The position numbers were made by a program, and so were the translations under genes. A DNA stretch of 57,456 bases from a virus, in IMG/VR virus record IMGVR_UViG_3300013004_000054, positions 1 through 57,456 of that record. One strand, written 5' to 3'. The notes beneath the pieces are model-generated. The model worked only from the letters and a program-made list of their open reading frames with translations. It was not told the origin of the DNA and did no database searches. Numbering within the stretch: the stretch's first letter is position 1; each line of letters opens with the position of its first letter. Shown piece after piece: positions 1-12,638 of this stretch.

Positions 1-1366
<1,366 letters not shown>

Positions 1367-1369
1367 TAA

Positions 1370-3661
<2,292 letters not shown>

Positions 3662-3662
3662 T

Positions 3663-4562
3663 ATGCTAGTCGCGCAGCATGGAGTATTTGACGCGGTAGA
3701 GATACCTTTTACGCCATCAACATGGGCTCAACAAACATCTTCATTTGATTCGTATGATGTTCTTGATGTCACATACGGACTAGGAACGTACATTGCAGTT
3801 GGAGGAAGCGGCTCACTAGCTTCATCACCAGACGGTCAAACATGGACAAACCAGGTTTCGTCATTTGCAACATCAAACATACAGTGCGTTTCATTTGTAA
3901 ATGGTGTGTTCCTTGCTGGCGGAAGCTCCGGAAAGATTGCATATTCTGCTGACGGGAGTACTTGGTCACAACGCACTTCGCCATTCGGTGCAAGTTCTGT
4001 TCTTGGTATTACGTATTCAACCGCACTCAGTCTTTACGTTGCGGTCGGCGGAGACGGCAAACTAGCGACATCAACTAACACAACGGCGTGGACGCTACGC
4101 ACATCATCTTTTGGGACCTCGTTCATCTATGATGTCATTGACACAGGTTCATTCTTAATAGCGGTAGGCGACTCTGGAAAACTAGCTACGTCGAGCAACG
4201 GCACAACCTGGACGCAAAGAACATCTTCCTTTGGGGCAGACAGAATCTACACCGTTGCTAAAGGCGGTGGACTCTACATGGCAGGAGGAGACGCCGGCAA
4301 GCTTGCGACGTCAACAGACGGAACAACATGGGTGCAGCAGACATCCTCGTTTAGCACAACAAGTATACGTAATATCAAGTACTTAAATGATGCGTATCTA
4401 TCCTGTGGCGCAGCAGGGAAGATTGCAACATCATTAAACGGCGTCAACTGGACGCAAAGAACATCTTCATTTGGTGTAACAAACATCAACGGGCTTGCTC
4501 TTACATCAGCTAAGGCAGTAGCAGTAGGGGACACTGGCAAAATTGCAGTGTCGGTAGGGTAA
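3663..4562 (+). CDS. Seven-repeat beta-propeller-like protein (Asp-box type), probable adhesion protein
   Basis: This 299-residue protein is built from seven repeats of about 40 residues. Each has a W-x-x-(R/Q/V)-x-S-x-F segment (for example WTQRTSSFG) and most have a GKLATS-x-(D/N)-G-T-T-W stretch. The S-x-(D/N)-G-x-T-W pattern matches the Asp-box (BNR) beta-hairpin found in sialidase-like and Ycf48-like propellers, and seven copies fit a seven-bladed propeller. No sialidase catalytic residues are evident, so a binding role is more likely than an enzymatic one. It sits between collagen-like fibre genes with a 1-bp gap upstream, which suggests a virion adhesin or fibre tip. Similarity is judged from the repeat pattern only. 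Confidence 0.7.
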   Translation: MLVAQHGVFDAVEIPFTPSTWAQQTSSFDSYDVLDVTYGLGTYIAVGGSGSLASSPDGQTWTNQVSSFATSNIQCVSFVNGVFLAGGSSGKIAYSADGSTWSQRTSPFGASSVLGITYSTALSLYVAVGGDGKLATSTNTTAWTLRTSSFGTSFIYDVIDTGSFLIAVGDSGKLATSSNGTTWTQRTSSFGADRIYTVAKGGGLYMAGGDAGKLATSTDGTTWVQQTSSFSTTSIRNIKYLNDAYLSCGAAGKIATSLNGVNWTQRTSSFGVTNINGLALTSAKAVAVGDTGKIAVSVG

Positions 4563-4567
4563 TAGAT

Positions 4568-4720
4568 ATGTATACATATGAGATAGCTGATAACCCACCA
4601 ATGTGTAAGATACTCAACGGGGAAGAAGTCATAGATCTTTCTGGCCCTTGGGAATCTGTAGAAGCAGCTGAAGGCTGGGCAATTGAGTTCACAAACAAGC
4701 TAAACAGTGAGTCGGTGTAG
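4568..4720 (+). CDS. Small protein, 50 aa, unknown
   Basis: An ATG at 4568 opens a 50-codon frame ending with TAG at 4718-4720. The product begins MYTYEIADNPPMCKILNGEE and has a C-terminal half rich in W, E and A (PWESVEAAEGWAIEF). The frame fills most of the gap between the propeller-like gene and the next fibre. Its composition is protein-like, and small proteins with a W-E-S-x-E-A-A-x-x-W pattern occur beside tail fibre genes in other phages, where they can act as fibre assembly helpers. That role is not shown here. The start lies 5 bp after the upstream stop and has no strong ribosome binding site. Confidence 0.55.
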   Translation: MYTYEIADNPPMCKILNGEEVIDLSGPWESVEAAEGWAIEFTNKLNSESV

Positions 4721-4724
4721 AAAG

Positions 4725-4778
4725 ATGCAAATTACAATTAGTTCTATTAACCCAACAACAAAAGGAGTTGCGATATAA
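4725..4778 (+). CDS. Possible 17-aa leader-like mini-ORF
   Basis: ATG at 4725 to TAA at 4776-4778 gives MQITISSINPTTKGVAI. The stop abuts the ATG of the next fibre gene at 4779, and the frame contains the AAAGGAG ribosome binding site of that gene (about 4760-4766). It may couple translation of the fibre to a short upstream peptide, or it may be chance. No homology argument can be made at this size. Confidence 0.25.
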   Translation: MQITISSINPTTKGVAI

Positions 4779-5798
4779 ATGTCAGCCATTGATTTTCCTA
4801 ACTCCCCCACCGTTGGGCAACAATTTAGCGCAGGCGGAAACGTCTGGGCATGGACAGGTACTGTTTGGCAGGTAGTTCGTGTAACTCCGACTGGTCCAAC
4901 AGGCCCAACTGGTGCTGCTGGTGCTACTGGTCCAACAGGCGCAAGTGTAACTGGTGCAACAGGTGCTACAGGCGCTACAGGCGCTACAGGTGCTACTGGT
5001 GAAACAGGTCCAACAGGCGCAAGTGTAACTGGTGCAACAGGAGCAACTGGTGCAACTGGTCCACAAGGACAGTCAACAAGCTACTACAACTACAAGGTAG
5101 ACACCAGCTTAACAAGTAGCAACCCAGACTCTGGCGATATCCGCTGGAACAATGCAGCTCAGACTAGTGCCAGTGTACTGTACATCGATCACCAGACTCA
5201 GTTGGGTGTCGACATTGATATCTTTCTTACGTTATTAAAAGCTGGAGATGTTCTTGTAATTCAAGATCAAAACAGCTCTGCAAACTTCCAAAAATGGACA
5301 GTCACTGCCGCAATAACAATTGTAGATAACGACTATGTGTCAGTCCCGGTCACACTCACAGACTCTAGTGGCACGGGAACTAGCGGTTTTGCAAACAATC
5401 ACGATGTTATTCTTGCGATTGTAAGCACAGGTATCATCGGGCCAACCGGACCAACCGGCGCGTCTGTCACTGGTCCAACTGGTGCTACAGGTTCTGCCGG
5501 TGCAACAGGTGCAACCGGCGCGACTGGTCCTCAAGGCACCGCGGTATCTATTCTTGGAGAATACGCAGACTACGCTGCACTCATCGCAGCACACCCAACC
5601 GGCAGTCCCGGTCAAGCTTACCTTGTTGAATCCGGTGACCTTTACGTGTGGTCAGCGAACACCTCATCGTGGGTAAACGTTGGTAATATAGAAGGGCCGA
5701 CAGGTCCAGCCGGTTCATCAGGTTCAGCAGGACCAACAGGTCCAACAGGAGCATCTGGCACTGGCGATCTCGCCGCTGCTTGGTGGTTAGGAGTTTAA
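4779..5798 (+). CDS. Collagen-like tail fibre, 339 aa
   Basis: It opens with [16 protein letters not shown] and a W-A-W-T-G-T-V-W motif, the same N-terminal module as the gene at 1370. Two collagen-like blocks (about 4890-5070 and 5435-5540) flank a non-repetitive beta domain of about 120 residues. A second small module contains [20 protein letters not shown], related to the NLYVWDG module elsewhere in this window. A short final triplet block ends in a C-terminus (AAAWWLGV) that looks abrupt for a fibre tip, so a partner protein such as the products of the next genes may cap it. A strong AAAGGAG lies upstream of the ATG. Confidence 0.85.
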   Translation: MSAIDFPNSPTVGQQFSAGGNVWAWTGTVWQVVRVTPTGPTGPTGAAGATGPTGASVTGATGATGATGATGATGETGPTGASVTGATGATGATGPQGQSTSYYNYKVDTSLTSSNPDSGDIRWNNAAQTSASVLYIDHQTQLGVDIDIFLTLLKAGDVLVIQDQNSSANFQKWTVTAAITIVDNDYVSVPVTLTDSSGTGTSGFANNHDVILAIVSTGIIGPTGPTGASVTGPTGATGSAGATGATGATGPQGTAVSILGEYADYAALIAAHPTGSPGQAYLVESGDLYVWSANTSSWVNVGNIEGPTGPAGSSGSAGPTGPTGASGTGDLAAAWWLGV

Positions 5799-5799
5799 C

Positions 5800-6126
5800 A
5801 TGGCAGCAATTGAAAGACTGAACATCGTCAATCCAGCGGCAAATACAAACACCGCCGCGTTTACAAGCGACGGCGCTTTTCTTGTGTCCGTTATTGCCAC
5901 AAACAAATCTGCCACTGCAAACGCACTTATCTCAGTATGGGTAGCACCAGGTGGAACAGACACAGCAGGAGGCAGAGGCTATATTGCTTCTAATCTTCCG
6001 CTGCCGGTATCGAACACGTATGAGACAATTAGATTTGCCGCAAACAGTACGGATGTTGTGCGAGTAGAGGCAAGCACTGCTGATGTATCATTCACAGTTG
6101 TTGGCATCGACCAACCAACGGTATAA
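5800..6126 (+). CDS. Tail-associated beta protein, 108 aa, unknown
   Basis: It follows the fibre gene by 1 bp. The 108-residue product begins MAAIERLNIVNPAANTNTAA and is rich in V, T, N and A in an alternating pattern that suggests a beta sandwich. No signal peptide or membrane segment is visible. Proteins of this size with an N-P-x-A-N-T-x-T-x-x-F-T opening occur next to tail fibre genes in other phages, so a small virion or fibre-tip component is the best guess. No enzymatic motif is seen. Confidence 0.6.
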   Translation: MAAIERLNIVNPAANTNTAAFTSDGAFLVSVIATNKSATANALISVWVAPGGTDTAGGRGYIASNLPLPVSNTYETIRFAANSTDVVRVEASTADVSFTVVGIDQPTV

Positions 6127-6140
6127 GTGAGGACTGAATA

Positions 6141-6716
6141 ATGCCAGGATACGCTAATCAACAAGTCTCAGACATCGGCGGAATAGTATCAACTACAACG
6201 GTACGAAACGTCGGTGATTCCGAGCAGTTACTTTATACTGCCACAAAGAAGTCCGGAGTGGTAGGTTTAATCGTTACGAACAGAACTACAGGCATTTTAC
6301 CTGTCTCGGTCTATATCAAGAAATCTGTGGCACAAAACGTCTCAAATAAAGCACTAACAAGTAACGTTGCGACAGTCACAACTTCGTCGTCTCACGGGTT
6401 CTTTTCAGGCGACAGTGTTACAGTAGCTGGCGTAGATGCAACCTTCAATGGCACCTATACCATTGCTTCAGTGCCAAGCAACACTACATTTACCTACGCT
6501 AAGACCGCGTCAAACGTAGGAAGTACCGCAGCTAGCGGCACATCTACCGTAACAGCGACCTTCTATCTTGCAAAGGATCTTCGCGTAGCCAACGGTGAGA
6601 ACACCGAATTAGTCAGCAAGCCATTTATTGTCACCGCAGCCCAAAGTATATACGCCATTTCTGGAGTCGAAAACGCTTTTGATGTGGTACTATCTACTCA
6701 GGAAGGTGCGAACTAA
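6141..6716 (+). CDS. Tail-associated protein with internal Ig-like module, 191 aa
   Basis: The N-terminal 65 residues and the C-terminal 50 residues look like one small beta domain. It has been interrupted by a module of about 70 residues at roughly 6338-6560 that begins SNKALTSNVATVTT and includes VDATFNGTYTIASV. The same module occurs in the large fibre at 6957, the minor tail protein at 39149 and the major tail protein at 48491. Without the insert the rest resembles the preceding 108-residue protein in size and style. It is probably a virion adhesion component. Its last base is the first base of the next gene's ATG, suggesting translational coupling. Confidence 0.65.
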   Translation: MPGYANQQVSDIGGIVSTTTVRNVGDSEQLLYTATKKSGVVGLIVTNRTTGILPVSVYIKKSVAQNVSNKALTSNVATVTTSSSHGFFSGDSVTVAGVDATFNGTYTIASVPSNTTFTYAKTASNVGSTAASGTSTVTATFYLAKDLRVANGENTELVSKPFIVTAAQSIYAISGVENAFDVVLSTQEGAN

Positions 6717-6955
6717 TGGCTGATGTTTTTAATGTCAATGATGTTGCCAATCAAGTGTTCTATGGCTTTAAGTTAAACCATTCAACTGGTAAACTTACCT
6801 TACACAAGATTGATGATGCCACGACACCAGTTCGTCTGCCAGACGAGCACCTTATACGCGACGATGACTACAAACAGTGGTTATGGACTCGTAGCACCTT
6901 AGTTTTTTCCTGGAATGAAAGCGACAAAACTCGCTTACTAGTGGAGGTAGTGTAA
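6716..6955 (+). CDS. Small tail-region protein, 79 aa, unknown
   Basis: It begins MADVFNVNDVANQVFYGFKL and overlaps the upstream stop by one base. The protein is mildly charged with aromatic residues (QWLWTRSTLVFSW) and no repeats. Tight packing between two tail-associated genes supports a structural or assembly role, but no family is recognised. Confidence 0.55.
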   Translation: MADVFNVNDVANQVFYGFKLNHSTGKLTLHKIDDATTPVRLPDEHLIRDDDYKQWLWTRSTLVFSWNESDKTRLLVEVV

Positions 6956-6956
6956 T

Positions 6957-9900
6957 ATGTCACAGCTCATCGACTTGGGCAAGCTTCGGTTCTTCTGGGC
7001 TGGAGAATACAACTCAGCAACAGTATACGAGCAGAACGACGTCATCAAGTACGGCGGTAACGTTTACGTCTATACCTACACACTAGCCGAGGCTGGACAC
7101 GTACCAACCGACACTAACTATTGGGCACTGATGATCTCAGGCCTCAAGTTTGAAGGCGAATACAACGACGCAACAACTTATCAAGTAGGCGACGGAGTTG
7201 CCTACGGTGGTATCGTCTATATTGCAATCGCAGACACCACTGGTAACGAACCGCCAAACGCAACGTATTGGTCACAATTTGCAGACGGTATTCAGTACGA
7301 AGGAAGCTATTCAGGAGCTACCTCATACCAAATGAACGACATTGTCACATACGGTGGCAAGTCATACATCGCAAAGCAACTTACATCAGGAAACGTCCCA
7401 ACAAATGCTACCTACTGGGATGTTCTAACTGAAGGTATCCGCGGGCTTGGCAACTACTCCAATTCAACCGTGTACCTACCAGGTGACGTTGTTTCATACG
7501 GTGGAAACGTCTACCTGTGCACAGCAACAACAACGGCAGGAACACTTCCAACAAACGCCAGCTTCTGGTCCCTTATGGCGTCAGGCATCAAATACATCGG
7601 TGCATACAGCTCGGGAACAGCTTACAAGATCAATGAACTTGTAACATACGGCGCAAAACTTTATGTCTCTAAAGGTGCAACAACAGGCAACCTTCCAACA
7701 AACGGAACCTACTGGGATCAATTAGTTGACGGTATTGGCGCTGAAGGCGTATACAACAATGGAACAGCGTATGTTCCTGGTGACGTTGTTGCGTATGGCG
7801 CAAACCTTTACATCAACAAGCTTGAGTCAACAGGTAACATCCCAACTAATGGAACTTACTGGAACGCATTTATCAACTCTGTCCAAAGCGTTGGTTCATA
7901 CAACTCAGGTACGACTTACTACATTGGCGACATCGTTCGCTACGGTGCTTACCTGTACATCTGTAAGCTTCAATCAGTTGCAAACGTCCCAACAAACGCA
8001 ACTTACTTTGATCTTTTTGTAAACTCTATTGCAAGTGTTGGAGCATACGCTTCAGGCACAACGTACAATCTTGGCGACATCGTTCGCTATGGTGCAAACC
8101 TTTACATCAACAAGCTTGCGTCAACAGGTAACCTGCCAACTAACACGACATACTTTGATACATTCATCAACGGTGTCCAAAATGCAGGAGAATGGGCAAT
8201 TGGCACAACCTATTATCTAGGTGACATTGTCACGTACGGACCAAACCAATACGTCGCACTTCGTGAGACCGTTGGTGACGCTCCAGACGTATCAACCTCA
8301 GACTGGTCAGTATTTGCTGAAGGACTAAACCTTCGCGGTGCTTGGGCAGCATCCACAACCTACTACATCAACGACATTGTAAACCGTGGTGGAGCAACCT
8401 ACATATGTTTACTTCGTCATGCGTCAGGCTCGGTCTTCGCGACTGACCTTGCAGCAAACAAGTGGGTAAAGTTTAACAGCGGAATCAACTGGCGTGGTGA
8501 ATGGGAACCAGCAACTGCGTATCTTGTCGATGATGTTATTTACAACGGTGTAAGCTCTTACATTGCAACAGCTGATTTCACGTCAGATGCAACAGACTTT
8601 ACAAACGACACTGACTGGGATCTACTAGCTCTTGGTGCGGACTACCTTCCAAACCAAGTTGGTCAATCAGGTAAGTTCCTATCAACAAACGGTGTCGCCG
8701 CAGTATGGGCATCAAGCGGAACACTTGACACCTTAACAGTCAACGACGCCCTTGAGATAAACGGTGACACAGTCGCGCGCGGAGACCTAACAGTATCTGC
8801 ACGAACAGTCGACGTTACAAACAAGATTAAGACCAACAACGTTGTAACACTTACAACAGATGGTAACCACTACTTTGACGCCGGTGACGTCGTCGTTGTT
8901 ACAGCCGTAGACGACTACCCTGCAACAGACTTTGATGGAACTTACACAATCGTAGCAACACCATCAAACACAACATTTACGTACACCAAGAACGGCTCAA
9001 ACGTTGGATCAACTGCAGTAGTTGGTGGAACAGCAGTTGTAACCGGTGATGTAGCCGTAACAGGTAACACTCACTTCACAGGTAACATCGAGACAACTGG
9101 AACAACCACGTCAACAGGCACAGTATACGTTGGTGTAAACGCTGCCGCATTTGAGACAGCCGCAGACCTAACAAGTGCATCAGCGGTATTGCAGATCGCA
9201 AGTGACCCTGCATCATATGGTCAACTAGCACTGCACAACACGAGCAACAGCTCATCAACTGACCTCATTGCTTACGCAAACAACGGCACCGATACTGCTG
9301 GTTGGATCGATGTGGGTATCACTGGTGAAGACTTTGACTCCGCAACATTTGGTATCACTGGCGCAAACGATGGTTACATCTTCATGGAGGCACCAGCAAA
9401 ACTTGTTGCTACTGTCACTAACAAGGCGCTAACCAACAACGTTGCAACACTTACAACCAGTGCCGCACACGACTTTAAAGTTGGGCGCTCAGTACTTGTA
9501 GCTGATGTAGACGCGACCTTTAACGGTACATACACAGTTACCGCAACACCATCAAACGTAACATTCCGTTACGCAAAAACAAACGCAAACGTGGCATCAG
9601 CTGTTGCAACAGGAACAGCAACACAGGCAACCGGCGACGGTAACCTTGTTCTTGCAACCGGCGGAAACGGTGACGTTAACAAGATCGTTTTTGCGGCCGG
9701 TGGCTTTGAGTCTGGTCTATCCCAAATGGAGATCATACCTGAGACTAAGGTCGATATCACGATTTCTACAGCATCTACAGACACAACAACAGGTGCGCTT
9801 GTTGTTGAAGGTGGCGTAGGTGTCGGTGGCGCAATGCACGTTGGTGGAGATCTACACGCAACATCAACTGTAAACTTTGAGGCAGCAGACCGCCTGGTAT

Positions 9901-11546
9901 TTGGTACCGGGTCAAACGCGTTCTTTACCTCACTAACAAACCCTACAGTTGCTATCTCAGCAGACGCGGCAGACTACGCACAAGTTGCCTTCCGCAACGA
10001 TGGCGACTCGGCTGATTCATCAACTGACTTCATTGCATACGCGAACAATGGCGATGACACAAGCGGTTGGATCGACATGGGTATCACGTCAAACAACTTC
10101 TCTGACCCTGGCTTCACAATCACTGGTGCGAACGATGGATACCTCTTCATGGAGGCACCAATTGGTACAGCTGGTAAGGGCAACCTTGTTATCGCAACAG
10201 GTGCAAACGGAACAGAAAACAAGATCGTCTTTGCGGCTGGTGGACTTGACTCCAACAGTGAGCAAATGTCAATTACACCTGATCAAAACGTTCACATTGA
10301 AATTGATACACCGTCTACCTCGCCTACAACAGGCGCCTTAACAGTAGTTGGTGGCGTCGGCGTCTTAGGCGACATGAACGTTCAAGGTAACGTAGCCATT
10401 GAGGGAACAATTACCTTCGGCGGTGGTGGAACAACAGTTTCCGCTGCAAACCTTTCTGTTACAGACCCGTTCGTATTCGTTGGCGCTGCTAATCAGGCAG
10501 ACATCTCTGACCTTGGTTTCATCGCAGAACACACCGTAGCGGTTAGCGCAATCACAGCAACTGTGTCAAACAAGGCGTTGACAAATAACGTTGCAACACT
10601 TACAACAGCAGCCGCACACACATACCGTGATGGTGACGTCGTTGTGGTCAGTGGCGTAGACGCAACATTCAATGGCACATACTCAATTACGAGCGTCAAC
10701 GCTGGTGCAAACACCTTCACATACGCGAAGACAGCATCAAACGTTGGTTCAACAGCTGCTTCCGGTAGCACATCGGTATCAGCACGTCGAGTATTCGACG
10801 GTATCGCTCGTGACGCCACAGACAACGTAGTCAAGTTCTTCCAAAACGCGGTAACAAAGCCAACAACAACCGTTAACTTCTCAGAGGCTGGCTTAACATA
10901 CGCTGACATCCTTGTCAAGGGCGCAAACGTAACTGGTGACCTAACTGTAGCAACAAACAAGCTCACAGTGAACGCATCAACCGGTGCGGTTGGCATCAAC
11001 AACGCCCTAACAGTTGGTGGAACTGCTGGTATCACCGGCGTGCTTACCGCGACAGGCGCAATCAACGCGCAGAACACATTGACCGTAGCTGGCCAGACAT
11101 CACTTGGTGCAACCAACGTCACTGGCACAATGAACGTCACCGGAGACATGGTCGTCACAGGCCGCTTCGAGGTCCAGGAGATCCGCGAGTACGTTGTCGA
11201 GAGCACAATCGGTACAGTCACAGCAAACGTTCTCACAGCCGACTTTACACAAGGAAACATCTACTGGGTCAACACAAGCCCGACAGCGAACTTCACTGTC
11301 AACTTGACAAACGTTCCAACTGATAACTTGTACTCAATGTCAGTCACCGTCGTAGTAAACCAGGGTGCAACAGGATACATTCCAAACGCATTCCAAATTG
11401 CAGGTGTAGGCACAACGTTACGCTGGACAACAGGTACCGCACCAACACCTACAAGCACTGCGAACAAGCTCGACGTGTTCAGCTTCACGCTGATCCGCCG
11501 TGCATCTGCATGGATTGTTATTGGTTCATCAGTTCTAAACTTCTAA
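6957..11546 (+). CDS. Large tail fibre with eleven carbohydrate-binding-like repeats, 1529 aa
   Basis: The first ~560 residues consist of eleven repeats of about 47-50 residues. Their consensus is G-x-Y/W-x5-Y-x2-(G/N)-D-(I/V)-V-x-Y-G-x-x-x-Y-(I/V), then (L/V/I)-P-T-N-x-T-Y-W. This resembles the CBM5/12 (chitin-binding type 3) fold with its conserved tryptophans and tyrosines. The remainder contains three copies of the SNKALTNNVATLTT-type module (about 8815-9045, 9415-9630, 10563-10785). It also has two related beta segments that include GANDGYIFMEAP and GANDGYLFMEAP. The last 100 residues form a conserved-looking C-terminal domain. The gene probably encodes a long virion fibre that binds glycans on the host surface. 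It is 1 bp after the upstream gene. Confidence 0.85.
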   Translation: MSQLIDLGKLRFFWAGEYNSATVYEQNDVIKYGGNVYVYTYTLAEAGHVPTDTNYWALMISGLKFEGEYNDATTYQVGDGVAYGGIVYIAIADTTGNEPPNATYWSQFADGIQYEGSYSGATSYQMNDIVTYGGKSYIAKQLTSGNVPTNATYWDVLTEGIRGLGNYSNSTVYLPGDVVSYGGNVYLCTATTTAGTLPTNASFWSLMASGIKYIGAYSSGTAYKINELVTYGAKLYVSKGATTGNLPTNGTYWDQLVDGIGAEGVYNNGTAYVPGDVVAYGANLYINKLESTGNIPTNGTYWNAFINSVQSVGSYNSGTTYYIGDIVRYGAYLYICKLQSVANVPTNATYFDLFVNSIASVGAYASGTTYNLGDIVRYGANLYINKLASTGNLPTNTTYFDTFINGVQNAGEWAIGTTYYLGDIVTYGPNQYVALRETVGDAPDVSTSDWSVFAEGLNLRGAWAASTTYYINDIVNRGGATYICLLRHASGSVFATDLAANKWVKFNSGINWRGEWEPATAYLVDDVIYNGVSSYIATADFTSDATDFTNDTDWDLLALGADYLPNQVGQSGKFLSTNGVAAVWASSGTLDTLTVNDALEINGDTVARGDLTVSARTVDVTNKIKTNNVVTLTTDGNHYFDAGDVVVVTAVDDYPATDFDGTYTIVATPSNTTFTYTKNGSNVGSTAVVGGTAVVTGDVAVTGNTHFTGNIETTGTTTSTGTVYVGVNAAAFETAADLTSASAVLQIASDPASYGQLALHNTSNSSSTDLIAYANNGTDTAGWIDVGITGEDFDSATFGITGANDGYIFMEAPAKLVATVTNKALTNNVATLTTSAAHDFKVGRSVLVADVDATFNGTYTVTATPSNVTFRYAKTNANVASAVATGTATQATGDGNLVLATGGNGDVNKIVFAAGGFESGLSQMEIIPETKVDITISTASTDTTTGALVVEGGVGVGGAMHVGGDLHATSTVNFEAADRLVFGTGSNAFFTSLTNPTVAISADAADYAQVAFRNDGDSADSSTDFIAYANNGDDTSGWIDMGITSNNFSDPGFTITGANDGYLFMEAPIGTAGKGNLVIATGANGTENKIVFAAGGLDSNSEQMSITPDQNVHIEIDTPSTSPTTGALTVVGGVGVLGDMNVQGNVAIEGTITFGGGGTTVSAANLSVTDPFVFVGAANQADISDLGFIAEHTVAVSAITATVSNKALTNNVATLTTAAAHTYRDGDVVVVSGVDATFNGTYSITSVNAGANTFTYAKTASNVGSTAASGSTSVSARRVFDGIARDATDNVVKFFQNAVTKPTTTVNFSEAGLTYADILVKGANVTGDLTVATNKLTVNASTGAVGINNALTVGGTAGITGVLTATGAINAQNTLTVAGQTSLGATNVTGTMNVTGDMVVTGRFEVQEIREYVVESTIGTVTANVLTADFTQGNIYWVNTSPTANFTVNLTNVPTDNLYSMSVTVVVNQGATGYIPNAFQIAGVGTTLRWTTGTAPTPTSTANKLDVFSFTLIRRASAWIVIGSSVLNF

Positions 11547-11600
11547 CAAGTAACCGTGTAGCATTATCACCGTCAGGTAGCGACACAGGAGGAGACGCAA

Positions 11601-12638
11601 ATGCCATTTTTTAGCGCAAGACCTAGTGCGGTATTCGGTGTACGCTCTAAGCGTGGAATACTCCCGTTTCTTACCCGTCAGATAATCACCACAGGTTACG
11701 TCGCTGCTGGTTACAAGGACAGTGTTGCCTGGCGCAACGTGAACTCAATGAACATCACAACGGAAACGTCAACCAATCGAGGTGACCTTCTACAGGCAGC
11801 TGCAAATTACACATCAGGTGCGCACAATCGAAACAATGCGTTCATATGGGGAACAAACGGTACAGGTACTGAAGGTGTAGGCGCGTTTACAAACACGTCA
11901 GTATTTAATATGCGCAACAACACGACTCAAACAAAGACCGCGCAAATGAACACAGCTCAAACAGTTGGCGACTCGGCCACCGTGTTAGCAGCTGATCTTG
12001 ACGGTAGCTATACTTATTCCTGGCAGACAGGTAACCAAGCTGCAGCGGTGTATCAAAAGTTTAATCTCTCTACAGAGCAACATCAAAGCACACTTGCAAC
12101 CGCATTCGACCAAACTGGAACAGGTGCAGGCGCTCACTTTAGTGAGAATTTTGGCTACTTCTGGATGGACTCAGCAACAACCACAAATGGTAAAAGAAAA
12201 TTCGTTTTTGCAACTGAAACAGAGTCTACACCAGCTGCTAACATCGGTCACCACGGGCAGCAAAAGGGTATGTCATCAAAGGTCGGCAAAGGCTACGCCG
12301 GTAACGAAGGTAGCTACGGTGAAGGAACCAACTTCCGTATCACAAACTACACAACAGAGACAGTCACTGGAACAGTGGGCAAAGGTATCGCCAATGTCGG
12401 TGAAGAAAACATAGTAATGGGGCAGGACAAAGGGTTCCTTTACGGAGTCTACCAAAACCCAGGTCCAGGGCAAGTTAACAGTACAACAAGAACGACCTAC
12501 GCAACAGACGTTGGCGCACAACTTGGCGCTTCAGCTGAGCCTACTGGTACAGCTTCAGGAACTGGAGCAACAGGAACATGTTGCCCTTCAGGTCTTATCG
12601 GTGGACGTTCATCAGGACACGGGTATTGGAGAGATTAG
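11601..12638 (+). CDS. Virion-associated protein, copy A of a tandem pair, 345 aa
   Basis: The product begins MPFFSARPSAVFGVRSKRG and ends with a G-T-C-C-P-S-G-x-I-G-G-R-S-S-G motif before the terminal WRD. The body is rich in G, N, T and aromatics with repeated NGTGTEG and NEGSY motifs, a style typical of beta-structured virion surface proteins. It is paralogous along its whole length to the next gene. A GGAGGA ribosome binding site precedes the ATG in a 54-bp gap after the large fibre. The paired cysteines near the C-terminus are conserved between both copies and could bind metal or form a disulphide. The function is unknown; comparable proteins occur among structural proteins of cyanophages. 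Confidence 0.7.
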   Translation: MPFFSARPSAVFGVRSKRGILPFLTRQIITTGYVAAGYKDSVAWRNVNSMNITTETSTNRGDLLQAAANYTSGAHNRNNAFIWGTNGTGTEGVGAFTNTSVFNMRNNTTQTKTAQMNTAQTVGDSATVLAADLDGSYTYSWQTGNQAAAVYQKFNLSTEQHQSTLATAFDQTGTGAGAHFSENFGYFWMDSATTTNGKRKFVFATETESTPAANIGHHGQQKGMSSKVGKGYAGNEGSYGEGTNFRITNYTTETVTGTVGKGIANVGEENIVMGQDKGFLYGVYQNPGPGQVNSTTRTTYATDVGAQLGASAEPTGTASGTGATGTCCPSGLIGGRSSGHGYWRD

